Shown: in pieces, positions 46,630 through 55,659 of the stretch | Numbering within the stretch: position 1 is the first letter of the stretch | Layout of the letters: every line of letters starts with the position of its first letter | DNA from: Melioribacteraceae bacterium | GTDB lineage: Bacteria > Bacteroidota > Ignavibacteria > Ignavibacteriales > Melioribacteraceae | Direction: 5' to 3' | Length of the DNA stretch: 64,000 nt | NCBI GenBank assembly: GCA_019638015.1 | Contig: JAHBUP010000001.1 | Location: forward strand, 1,272,424 to 1,336,423 | Program-made: the position numbers and the translations under genes | The notes under the pieces: generated by a model | Databases searched by the model: none | What the model saw: only the letters and a program-made list of their open reading frames with translations | Told to the model about the DNA's origin: nothing

Positions 46630-47700
46630 ATGAAACGAATTAGGATATTTTTATTCGCTGCTATATTATTGATTGGTGCAGATATTTTTCCCCAGCATGT
46701 GATAAAATTGGATGTTATGCAAGATATTTCCTCGCTGGATCCGGGCGCATTTTTATTGAATAACAATTTATCCGGGCAACCGAGAATATTCTTTGTAAGC
46801 ATAATAACAGATAAGCCAAAAGTTAAAATTAGAGGAAGAGTTGACTGGCAAGAAAGTTATAATTCATCTGCTGCAGAACTTCTAAATTTTACTACCGAAG
46901 TTTTTTCACCAAAGAATTTTTTTAATGATCAGCTTGGAAGTATGGACATTTCACTAAAAGATGTTTCTGGAGATGAAAAAAGGGGAAAAGATTTAGCTGC
47001 ACGAGGAAAACCGACAGGTATTTTTACTATTACACTTCAAATGTATGATGAGTTTGATAACTATCTTGCAATGGATTCAAAAGACTTAGTTTTTCTTAAC
47101 CCAACAGCGCCATCAATTAATTTACCCGATAATCAAGCTACCGAAGTACAACTAGGTATTGCGCAAGTAAGCTGGAACCCCGCATTAGGAGCAGTCAGAT
47201 ATAAAATATTACTTTGTGAAATGAGAGAAGGTCAATCTCTTGAAGAGGCAATTCAATCCTGCTCAAATCCATTCGTTAACACCGAAGTTGATAAAGCTAT
47301 TACATCAATTAATCTTTTTGACGGCGCGTATAAATTACGAGAAGCAACAGAAAATATGCATTTAGCTTTGCAGGTCTCTACAGTTGCTTCATTTAGTGGA
47401 AGAGAAGTGGTTACAGAAGGAGATTTAAGGGAATTAGTAATTGTAGCAAGAAACAGTAATGCTAGTCTTCAGAGACAGTTCACCGTAAATCCCGAAATTC
47501 AAAGATTGGTCAATTTGCTAAAAGATAAAGTTGATCAAACTTTCTTAGATAGTTTAACGAATGGTTCAATTGATCCTTCACAAATTCAATTGGAAGATGA
47601 AAATGGGCAGGTGCTTCAGTTTACCGATTTAACCGCAATTCTAAATTATCTTGAAGCGAACAACTCTTCTATAACAGATATTTCGTTTAGCGCCAAATAA
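46630..47700 (+). CDS. Secreted protein of unknown function, first gene of the FecR/CHASE2 unit
   Basis: A 356-residue protein with a clear signal peptide (core FLFAAILLIGADIF). I do not recognise a family. The N-terminal half is predicted beta-rich; a fibronectin-like segment around 180-200 (VSWNPALGAVRYKILL) contains a Trp and Tyr spaced as in Fn3 domains; the C-terminal part is polar and helical. The stop TAA overlaps the first possible ATG of the FecR gene, so the two are tightly coupled. It is likely periplasmic or surface-located and to act with the FecR protein and barrel that follow. Confidence 0.75.
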   Translation: MKRIRIFLFAAILLIGADIFPQHVIKLDVMQDISSLDPGAFLLNNNLSGQPRIFFVSIITDKPKVKIRGRVDWQESYNSSAAELLNFTTEVFSPKNFFNDQLGSMDISLKDVSGDEKRGKDLAARGKPTGIFTITLQMYDEFDNYLAMDSKDLVFLNPTAPSINLPDNQATEVQLGIAQVSWNPALGAVRYKILLCEMREGQSLEEAIQSCSNPFVNTEVDKAITSINLFDGAYKLREATENMHLALQVSTVASFSGREVVTEGDLRELVIVARNSNASLQRQFTVNPEIQRLVNLLKDKVDQTFLDSLTNGSIDPSQIQLEDENGQVLQFTDLTAILNYLEANNSSITDISFSAK

Positions 47701-47714
47701 TGAGGGCAATTAAA

Positions 47715-48404
47715 ATGAAAAAATTTTTAATAATCGTATTAGCCGTTTCAATATCCTTCGGTTTTACTACCGAAGAGAAAAAAGATTCCAAATCAAATAA
47801 TCCAATTGCTTTCGTAAAAAAAATTGTAAAAGATGTAACGCATAAAAAAGTAGATAAAGATGACTGGGAGCCGGCTAAACTTACTGTTCCCCTCAAAGAT
47901 GGAGAAGAGTTGAAAACAGGGGACAAATCTCTTGCGCTTGTAACATTCCTAGATAAAAGTATAATTCGAGTAAGGGAAAACGCAATTCTAAAAATATATG
48001 GTGAAACTGAAAATAAAAATGTTAAGAAAAACACTTTCATTCAAAGAGGACTGGTTGGGTTTGAAATTACCACTCAAGAGGAAGGCGACGAGTTTAAATT
48101 CACTACACCTACCGTTGTGGCTTCAATTCGCGGTACCGGCGGAAGTATTGAGTTTGATGATCAGGATTCAACCACAACCGTTAGATTGGACAGCGGGAAT
48201 GTATATTTACAAACATCTACCGGTGATCAGGATCTATCTGGGGGCAATACCGCTTTAATTAATCCTAACGGAGAAATCCTAGTTTCTTCTCAAACTGAAG
48301 ATGACAAACAGGTAAATATTCAATCCCAAAGAACAAATACCAAAAAAATAAAAATTAAAACGCCTCAAGGCGATGTTATAATAGAATACTATACTGCTGA
48401 ATAA
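47715..48404 (+). CDS. Secreted FecR-domain protein
   Basis: A 229-residue protein with a signal peptide (FLIIVLAVSISFGF) and a FecR domain (about 45-190): LKDGEELKTGDKSLALVTF, SIIRVRENAIL, GLVGFEI, TPTVVASIRGTGGSIEF, DSGNVYL. Classical FecR proteins are membrane anti-sigma regulators; this one has no membrane anchor or cytoplasmic part, so it probably acts as a periplasmic or cell-wall ligand-binding module. I chose ATG 47715, which has GAGGG eight bases upstream; ATG 47700 is also in frame and would overlap the preceding stop. Confidence 0.85.
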   Translation: MKKFLIIVLAVSISFGFTTEEKKDSKSNNPIAFVKKIVKDVTHKKVDKDDWEPAKLTVPLKDGEELKTGDKSLALVTFLDKSIIRVRENAILKIYGETENKNVKKNTFIQRGLVGFEITTQEEGDEFKFTTPTVVASIRGTGGSIEFDDQDSTTTVRLDSGNVYLQTSTGDQDLSGGNTALINPNGEILVSSQTEDDKQVNIQSQRTNTKKIKIKTPQGDVIIEYYTAE

Positions 48405-48440
48405 AAGGTTGTTTAATTTCAAAAATTTTTGGATAACACA

Positions 48441-50846
48441 ATGAAAAATACAATTAGAAACTGTGCCCTAGTTTGTAATTTGATAACATTGACATTTTTG
48501 TTTGCTACTTCAGTAATTGCGCAGGTGAGCGATAATATATCTGAAGTACGAATAGGTGACGCAAAAGAAAAAAATCCAATTTCAATTGTGGTTAACTTAA
48601 TTTCTGTTGAGTCGATTTCGAATATCGATATTGCCTATAAGGAATTTGGAGAAAGTGAGTACACGAAATCTGAAATGTTGATTACCGGGAATAGTGCAAT
48701 AGTGACAATTCCCCCTGAAGTTGCTAAACCACCGCTCCTCGAATACTATTTTATAATTTCCCTCAAAGATGGCTCGATGCAAACTTTTCCCATAGGTGTT
48801 AACGAAGGAGTTGCGCCGTTTCAACTAATGATTTCAACCGTTTCCAATAAAGATAAAGAGATTATGGTGCTGAGCCCCGATGCGGGAGAGAATGTTAAAA
48901 TTGAGGATCTACTTATTTCAATATCATTTATTAAAGCCCCAGATACAATTGACGTAGCCAAAACAAAAATATTTCTAAATAATATTGATATAAGTTCATC
49001 GATGCTTTTGGCGGGAGATTTAATCCTTTTGAGCGGTGAAAATTTGGGGGCGCAATTTAAAAGCGGCGCAGGTATTGTTAGGATAGAAGCATACGATAAA
49101 GATGGTAATTTATACCACACTGTCAATCAATCATTTAATATAGTTAGTTTTGAAGTAGCTCAGAGCATCGAATCACTTTGGAAATATTCGGGCAATATTA
49201 AAGGTGAATCTCGAAATGAAAGCTTTAATTCATCAAGTACATGGTTTAATAATTTGAGTACAGACTTAAATGCCTCCGCGTCCGATTGGAGATTTAACGC
49301 ATTCGCTTTTATTACAAGTGAGGAAAAATCAACCCAACAGCCATACAACAGATATTTCGCTTCGGTAAAAAATGGAGATTGGCTGGATTTGAGAGTTGGA
49401 GATGCATTTCCCCGCTTTCCAAATTTGATTCTTGATGGCAGAAGAATTCGTGGTTTTAATGGTAGCTTAAATTTGGGTGCGTTTAATATTCAAGCGGCTT
49501 ACGGTGAAAGCGTGAGAAAAGTTGAAGGGAATATAATTGAGAAATATAACGCGGGAAATGTACCTCTCGGTTCGGATATTATTCCAATTGATATGCAGAA
49601 ATATGGTTCACCCTACGCGCGGGTGAGGTTTGGCACATTTAATCGGCAAATATTTGCCGTACGCCCCTCCTTTGGAAGCGGTCAAAATTTCCAACTTGGA
49701 TTTAGTTATTTACACGCAAAAGATGATCCCGGTTCTATCGATTTTGGTGTTCGCCCTCAAGAAAATGTTGTAATTGGCACCGATTTAAAAATTGCGGCTG
49801 ATGATCAAAATATTTTATTTACCACGCAAGCCGCTCTATCAATTATTAATAAAGATATTGCCTCAGGAACTTTAACAGATGCTCAGATCGATTCCATATT
49901 CAGTGACAATTCCACGTTCGATATCGATCCTAAAAGTGTTAAAGATATTAGGGATATAATAGATAGATTCATAACGGTAAACCAATATTTAGGTCCTTGG
50001 AATCCCCAAGAACTTGCCTCATTTGCTGGAGAATCAGCACTTTCGCTAAATTATTTTAATAACTCGCTTCGTGCTTCATATATTTATAGAGGGAATGAGT
50101 ATCAATCTTTTGGTCAATCTTTTATACGAACGGATGTGAAGGGATTAAATATTCAAGATAGAATTAGAATGTTCGATAACCGGGTTTTTCTGGCGATTGG
50201 TTATGAAGAATTAAAGGATAATTTACAAAAAACAAAAATTTCTACAATTACTTATAAAACTTATAGCGCTTCACTTTCTCTTTTTCCGCGCGCTGATTTT
50301 CCAAACATAACCATAGGATTTAATAGATATCAAAATGCAAATGAGTTAAAAATTACTGATCCAAAGTATGGCATCTACGCAATTGATGATTTAACAAACC
50401 GGTTTTTGCTTCAGCTATCTTATGATATAGATTATTTGGTTCGCCATAGTACTTCACTTTCCTTTACTACTTCCAGCAGAGAAGATAATAGTTTGTTGAA
50501 GAATGACGCCTCTTTTAATACCGGCTCATTTTCTGTGAATAGTTTTTGGACTCGCGACATCTCTTCAAATTTTGGGTTACTCTTTAGTTCAAGCGAAATT
50601 GCGGGAATTCCATTCAGCTATTTTACTGTTAATTTTGGCGGAAGATATCGACTCCTAGAGAATAAATTACTCTTATCTGCTAATTTTGCTCCTAGTTTTG
50701 GTGATTTTGAAAGACAAACATTAGAGTTACTCGCCGATTATAATATCTTGGCTAATCTAAATTTGGGCTTTCAAGCTAGAATATTTAGAATTCCCGGATC
50801 GTCAACTAATTCAATTATTGGTTTAACTACAAGGCTCACTATATAA
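48441..50846 (+). CDS. Predicted outer-membrane beta-barrel protein of the FecR/CHASE2 unit
   Basis: An 801-residue exported protein. The signal peptide ends near VIAQ (about 28). Residues about 30-240 look like beta-sandwich periplasmic domains. The remaining part has the alternating polar/aromatic strands of an outer-membrane barrel, with repeated segments such as NLGFQARIFRIP and a final strand SIIGLTTRLTI. I do not recognise a named family. I chose ATG 48441 because it gives a normal signal peptide; an in-frame TTG at 48429 adds four residues. The cyclase gene starts 5 bases after its stop, so the two proteins are made together. Confidence 0.7.
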   Translation: MKNTIRNCALVCNLITLTFLFATSVIAQVSDNISEVRIGDAKEKNPISIVVNLISVESISNIDIAYKEFGESEYTKSEMLITGNSAIVTIPPEVAKPPLLEYYFIISLKDGSMQTFPIGVNEGVAPFQLMISTVSNKDKEIMVLSPDAGENVKIEDLLISISFIKAPDTIDVAKTKIFLNNIDISSSMLLAGDLILLSGENLGAQFKSGAGIVRIEAYDKDGNLYHTVNQSFNIVSFEVAQSIESLWKYSGNIKGESRNESFNSSSTWFNNLSTDLNASASDWRFNAFAFITSEEKSTQQPYNRYFASVKNGDWLDLRVGDAFPRFPNLILDGRRIRGFNGSLNLGAFNIQAAYGESVRKVEGNIIEKYNAGNVPLGSDIIPIDMQKYGSPYARVRFGTFNRQIFAVRPSFGSGQNFQLGFSYLHAKDDPGSIDFGVRPQENVVIGTDLKIAADDQNILFTTQAALSIINKDIASGTLTDAQIDSIFSDNSTFDIDPKSVKDIRDIIDRFITVNQYLGPWNPQELASFAGESALSLNYFNNSLRASYIYRGNEYQSFGQSFIRTDVKGLNIQDRIRMFDNRVFLAIGYEELKDNLQKTKISTITYKTYSASLSLFPRADFPNITIGFNRYQNANELKITDPKYGIYAIDDLTNRFLLQLSYDIDYLVRHSTSLSFTTSSREDNSLLKNDASFNTGSFSVNSFWTRDISSNFGLLFSSSEIAGIPFSYFTVNFGGRYRLLENKLLLSANFAPSFGDFERQTLELLADYNILANLNLGFQARIFRIPGSSTNSIIGLTTRLTI

Positions 50847-50851
50847 TTAAA

Positions 50852-53065
50852 ATGAAACAGGGCAAGAGTAGTAAAAAAGATTTTTCTAAATTTTATTTAA
50901 TTATTCTTGCCTTCATTTTAAGCATCACACTTACTCAAGAATTATTTTTTACTATTAGTCCCCTAAAAAAACTAGAGCTTAAATTTATTGATTCCCGATT
51001 TAGTGAGCGGGGACCGGTAAATATTAAAGACTCATCAAAAGTTATAATATTAGAAATTACTCAAGATTCGTATGATCAAATTCCTCAACCTTATAATAAA
51101 TGGCCCTGGGCGAGATCAATTTATGTTAATGTTATAGAAAACTTAACTGAAGCCGGCGTGAAAGCTATTGGCATCGATATTAATATGCTGGGTCCCGATC
51201 AGTTTTCGCCCAAAAACGATTCTTTGATGAAAGCGGCAATAAGGAAATCGGGGAAAGTTGTACTTGCGGGAAAAATAGATGAAGTTTTAGAAAGAAGTAT
51301 TGATGAAAGAAATACGCTGATTCAAAATCAAAAAATTAATTTCTCAAATATTTTTTATGATGCAGATAGTTCAATTGGAATTGTACAATTACCACCAGAT
51401 TATGATGGGGTTTTTAGAAGGTATCTGCCATACGTTTTTACTTCATCAATTAATAAAAATATTCCAAGTTTTGGCGGCGCCGTATTGAATAAATATTATA
51501 ATCTCAATCATGATTATACTGCTCAGCGCAAAGATGGATATTTCGATTTTAACGGAACTCAAATTCCTATGTTCGATAACTATACATATCTTATTAATTT
51601 TTATGGACCCAGTTCAACTTTCCCCAAAATAAAATTTATAGATGTTTTAGATGATAAAGATTTCTTAACAACTGATGAAATTGAACTTGAAGTTGAACTT
51701 AATACATGGGATATGGATGATGGATTATTGCAAAGCGGTATTTTCAAGGATAAAGTTGTTTTAATTGGTTCTACAATGCCGGAAGATAGAGACCTCTTTC
51801 CAACATCTTTTGCGAAGGGGGATCTTGAGGGGGACAACCTAATTTACGGTGTTGAGATACATGCCAACGCGATAAATAATGTTTTGAATAGGGATTTTCT
51901 GAGTAAGCAGTCAAAGTTAACGGAGATATTAGAAATCATAATATTGGTATTAATTATTTTCTTTATCACAGATGTAATTAGAAGACTGAAATTAAAAAAC
52001 AATTTATTTCTGGAGCTCATAAATCTAATTATAGTTTCACTATCTATTTTCTTGCTTTACCAAATAAGTATCTATTTTTTCATAACTCATAAACTCATTA
52101 TTTCAATAATTGCTCCAGCAGTATCAATTCTAATAAGTTATTTCGCATCGACCGCCTATCATTTTATAAAAGAACGACAGCAGAATGTTTTAATAAAAGG
52201 AATGTTCAGCACTTATGTGAGCAAAGATGTGGTAAATGAGTTGTTGAATAATCCCGATAAACTAAAACTAGGCGGCGAAAAGAAAAATGTTACTATTCTA
52301 TTTAGTGATATTGCCGGCTTCACCACTTTTTCCGAAGGTAAACAACCGGAAGAATTGGTTTTGTTTATAAATGAATACTTAAATGAAATGACCGACATAG
52401 TTCTAAAAAATGAGGGAACGCTCGATAAATATTTAGGTGATGCAATAATGGCGTTTTGGGGTGCTCCACTTGAAGTAGAAAACCATGCACATAAAGCTTG
52501 TATTACTGCACTTGAGATGCAAAAATCAACCAATGAAATTAGTAAAAGATGGATCTCCACCGGTGAACAACCATTAAAAATTAGAATAGGAATAAATTCC
52601 GGCGAGGTAATTGTTGGCAATATGGGGGGCGTTAAGAGGTTTGATTATACTGTGATGGGAGATAATGTAAACCTGGCTTCGAGATTGGAAGGCGCGAATA
52701 AACAGTACAATTCTAAAATTATGATTGGAGAATCGACCTACGAATTAATTAAGGATAAGTTTCTGGCGCGTGAATTAGATTTGATTAAAGTAAAAGGGAA
52801 GGTTAAACCAACAAAAGTCTTTGAGTTGATTGGATTGAAGGAAGAATTGAACAATGCGAGTGTTGAAAAATTATTAGAGGATTATTCTCGTGCATTAAAT
52901 ATGTACAAGCAAAAGGAATTTGAGCAAGCAAAAATTTTATTTGATTCTGTTAGTAGAGAGTTTAATGATGATACTTCAAAAATATATTCTGATAGGTGCC
53001 AATCATTTATAATTACTCCACCGGATGTAAAATGGGATGGTGTTTTTGAATTGAAGACTAAATAA
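50852..53065 (+). CDS. CHASE2-domain adenylate cyclase
   Basis: A 737-residue inner-membrane sensor enzyme. After an N-terminal membrane helix comes a periplasmic CHASE2 domain (about 35-345; NKWPWARSIYVNVIENL, KAIGIDINMLGPD), three membrane helices (about 356-440), and a class III cyclase domain (about 475-650). Metal-binding Asp residues are in LFSDIAGFT and YLGDAIMAFWG; the Lys in LDKYLGD and the Asp in FDYTVMGD are the pair that selects ATP, so cAMP is the expected product; the Asn/Arg pair is in VNLASR. A short TPR-like tail follows. It is the last gene of a unit with secreted FecR and barrel proteins. Confidence 0.92.
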   Translation: MKQGKSSKKDFSKFYLIILAFILSITLTQELFFTISPLKKLELKFIDSRFSERGPVNIKDSSKVIILEITQDSYDQIPQPYNKWPWARSIYVNVIENLTEAGVKAIGIDINMLGPDQFSPKNDSLMKAAIRKSGKVVLAGKIDEVLERSIDERNTLIQNQKINFSNIFYDADSSIGIVQLPPDYDGVFRRYLPYVFTSSINKNIPSFGGAVLNKYYNLNHDYTAQRKDGYFDFNGTQIPMFDNYTYLINFYGPSSTFPKIKFIDVLDDKDFLTTDEIELEVELNTWDMDDGLLQSGIFKDKVVLIGSTMPEDRDLFPTSFAKGDLEGDNLIYGVEIHANAINNVLNRDFLSKQSKLTEILEIIILVLIIFFITDVIRRLKLKNNLFLELINLIIVSLSIFLLYQISIYFFITHKLIISIIAPAVSILISYFASTAYHFIKERQQNVLIKGMFSTYVSKDVVNELLNNPDKLKLGGEKKNVTILFSDIAGFTTFSEGKQPEELVLFINEYLNEMTDIVLKNEGTLDKYLGDAIMAFWGAPLEVENHAHKACITALEMQKSTNEISKRWISTGEQPLKIRIGINSGEVIVGNMGGVKRFDYTVMGDNVNLASRLEGANKQYNSKIMIGESTYELIKDKFLARELDLIKVKGKVKPTKVFELIGLKEELNNASVEKLLEDYSRALNMYKQKEFEQAKILFDSVSREFNDDTSKIYSDRCQSFIITPPDVKWDGVFELKTK

Positions 53066-53066
53066 A

Positions 53067-54149
53067 TTATTTACGGGCGCGTTCTATATTTATTATAGCC
53101 GCCGCTAGAAAAATAAAATTTGCAAACCATGAAGTCAGAAATGGACTCAACATTCCACTTTTGCCATATGCTTGACTTATTTTCATGAATAACAGATAAA
53201 CGAAAGTAATTAACAAGTTAAATCCAAACTGTATTGCCAACCCGCCCCTTCTTTTATTTGAAGCGATTGGCAGTCCAAATAATACTACCACAACACATGC
53301 AAACGCATAAGCTATTCTTGAATGATATTCTATATCAATTTCAATTGGGTTGTTTCCTGTTCTCTTTTGCTCCGCTGAAAATTCAGATAACTCCGTAAGC
53401 GTCATTTCTTCCGACTTAGTTTGCTTTTTGAGAACATCGGAAGGTCTTATAAAAAAATTCGAAAATTCTTTAGCGACAAATTTTTCAAGTATTTCTGTGC
53501 TGTCTGTAAAAGTACGGCTTACACCTTCAAAACAAACCCATGCTTTTTTTAGCGAATCGTATTCCATCCTAAATGCATCAGTTCGATATATTAATTTGGT
53601 TTTATCATAGGGGCTATATTCTTGAATACTTACTTGATTAGCAGACTGAGTGTAGGTGTCGTAATGATTAATAGAAATAATTCTGCTGGGGGAGTCCTGA
53701 AAGAAAATATTATTGCTAAAGTTCACAATGCCTTTTTTCATGAAATCTCGTTCTATATATACTTTTCGTTTGTTGGCATCTGGTACAACAAATCCTCCAA
53801 AGTAAACACTTAACAGGGAGACAAGAACAGAGGTTAAAATAAATGGTGTCATAAACCGGTATAAGCTAACTCCGCTTGCTTTTAATGCGGTTAGTTCATT
53901 GAGGTTGGACATTTTTCCGGCAACAAACAAACTCGCCAATAACACAGCTACGGGGGTAATCAATCTTATTATTTCTGGAATAAATACAAAGTAATATTCG
54001 AAGATTATATTTGTGGGCACATTTTGATCAACGATATCCCCCAATTTTTCCATCATATCTATAACAACAAATAGTAGCGTGAATGCTAATATTCCAAAAA
54101 AGATTGTTTGGATAAACTGTTTGACGAGATAATTATCAATAATTTTCAT
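53067..54149 (-). CDS. LptG/LptF-family permease (second of pair)
   Basis: A 360-residue inner-membrane permease of the YjgP/YjgQ family that, with LptB, extracts LPS from the inner membrane toward LptC/LptA. The N-terminus MKIIDNYLVKQFIQTIFFGI is typical, with three membrane helices, then a periplasmic beta-jellyroll (about 125-265), and three further helices near the C-terminus containing VVLFGLPIASNKRRGGLA. It overlaps the upstream relative by 14 bases. Which of the two is LptF and which LptG is not certain. Confidence 0.9.
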   Translation of the reverse strand: MKIIDNYLVKQFIQTIFFGILAFTLLFVVIDMMEKLGDIVDQNVPTNIIFEYYFVFIPEIIRLITPVAVLLASLFVAGKMSNLNELTALKASGVSLYRFMTPFILTSVLVSLLSVYFGGFVVPDANKRKVYIERDFMKKGIVNFSNNIFFQDSPSRIISINHYDTYTQSANQVSIQEYSPYDKTKLIYRTDAFRMEYDSLKKAWVCFEGVSRTFTDSTEILEKFVAKEFSNFFIRPSDVLKKQTKSEEMTLTELSEFSAEQKRTGNNPIEIDIEYHSRIAYAFACVVVVLFGLPIASNKRRGGLAIQFGFNLLITFVYLLFMKISQAYGKSGMLSPFLTSWFANFIFLAAAIINIERARK

Positions 54150-55491
54150 CGGCTACTTCAGTATTTCTCCAGGATTTGGGGATAAGTTTATTAAAGAATT
54201 CAAAATTTATTGTTACCATTTCTTTAGCGCTTTTAATCATTAATAAAACGCCAATCAATCCCAAGAAAATATTAGCGCCCCAAATTCCCACAAATGGAGA
54301 GAGCAATCCCCGGTCAGCTAATTTCTCACCGCCAATTAAAAAAACCCAATAGATTAAAAAGAAGAATAAACTTAAACCGGCGGCCATACCAAATCCACCT
54401 TTGCGTGACATTGTTCCGAGCGGGGCTCCGATTAAAACAAATACAAGACATGCAAATGGCAGAGCATATTTTTTATGGATTTCTACCCAATACCTATTTT
54501 TCTCTTTTCTCAGATAATCGAGTCTCGAGCTAATACTCTTTATTGAGCTTTCATCAAATCTTATTTGCTGTTCAATTTTTACAGAGACATTAGTTGGATT
54601 CGCCTCAATCACTTCACTTTTGGCCTTAGTGATCATCCGTGTAAGTTTATTAGTGAAGTCCTTTAATTCCAGTTTATTAAGATTAGCTAGGCTATCTACA
54701 ATAGTAAGCATAGCATTAGCACCCAATTCGCGGTCTCCACGCTGACCTCCTGGAGCGCTTTGCTCAAATGTGAATTCATCTGCGGGCATTGCAATTTTAT
54801 GCCGGTCAAATCTAAGTCTTCTATATTCACTCTTATTTATATTACTCGTTTCATGAATTTCACCGGTCTCGAGATCCATAATTAATTTTTTTTGATCTTT
54901 CGAAAAATAAATTTTTCCTTTTTGGGCTGTAACTATATTTATTTTGGGAGGATTGGAATAATCGTAGATAGTAACAGATTTTAATTCATTCGTCAATTGG
55001 TCAATTTCACGTGTTAATATTGAGTAGTTGGGAATATCTTTTGAAAAGACACCCGGAGCTAACGATAATGTTGGCTTCTTTCTTGCGATATCTTCCAATA
55101 ACAACCTTGCCGCATGATTTGAATCTGGATAAATGTTATTATTGAAATACACTAATCCCCATGCTATTAAAATACTTCCCAATAGAGGGGGAATCATCAT
55201 TTTATAAAGACTAACGCCTGTGGCTTTCATTATTGCTACTTCGTTATTTTGGGACATATTCCCGAAAGCCATTATGGTTGAGATTAGTACCGACATTGGT
55301 ACAACTAGTACTATCATCCAGGCCAAACTATACATCACAAGTTGCAAAATTACCATAGTACTTAATCCCTTACCAATTAACTTATCAGCCATTTTCATTA
55401 AGTATTGAAGCAGCAAAACGGCAATTAAAGTAAAATTAGCAAATAGAAATGGTACTAAATGGTTGCGAAGTATGTATCTTATTAATATCAA
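54136..55491 (-). CDS. LptF/LptG-family permease (first of pair)
   Basis: A 451-residue member of the same LPS-export permease family, about 90 residues longer owing to an insertion in the periplasmic part (about 240-330; Lys/Glu/Asn-rich, helical). It has the N-terminal ILRNHLVPFLFANF, a cytoplasmic-helix segment NNEVAIMKATGVSLYKMM, and the C-terminal LVFVLIGAPLGTMSRKGGFG. The start is TTG at 55491; no ATG fits. It is the first gene of the pair, facing a divergent dipeptidase gene. Confidence 0.9.
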   Translation of the reverse strand: MILIRYILRNHLVPFLFANFTLIAVLLLQYLMKMADKLIGKGLSTMVILQLVMYSLAWMIVLVVPMSVLISTIMAFGNMSQNNEVAIMKATGVSLYKMMIPPLLGSILIAWGLVYFNNNIYPDSNHAARLLLEDIARKKPTLSLAPGVFSKDIPNYSILTREIDQLTNELKSVTIYDYSNPPKINIVTAQKGKIYFSKDQKKLIMDLETGEIHETSNINKSEYRRLRFDRHKIAMPADEFTFEQSAPGGQRGDRELGANAMLTIVDSLANLNKLELKDFTNKLTRMITKAKSEVIEANPTNVSVKIEQQIRFDESSIKSISSRLDYLRKEKNRYWVEIHKKYALPFACLVFVLIGAPLGTMSRKGGFGMAAGLSLFFFLIYWVFLIGGEKLADRGLLSPFVGIWGANIFLGLIGVLLMIKSAKEMVTINFEFFNKLIPKSWRNTEVADENY

Positions 55492-55659
55492 TTGGTTTCA
55501 AGTTTTACTTAAGCAAATTTAACAATTAATGCTTCAGTTTGAAATGAGAGATAGTATAATTTATTACTGGCTCGGTATAACGTATAAACTTGAATCCAGT
55601 GAAGTATAGAACTAAATTGTAACTCAAATTTTGTAAATCTTTGCTAGTACGGAGGCATG

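Noticed and set aside
52213..52620. 135-codon minus-strand frame inside the adenylate cyclase gene
   Set aside because: It is antisense to the conserved cyclase domain and has a biased, low-complexity Ser/Ile composition typical of shadow frames.
55636..55643. AATCTTTG as promoter element of the M20 dipeptidase gene
   Set aside because: One mismatch in the -7 element and no -33 element at the required spacing.
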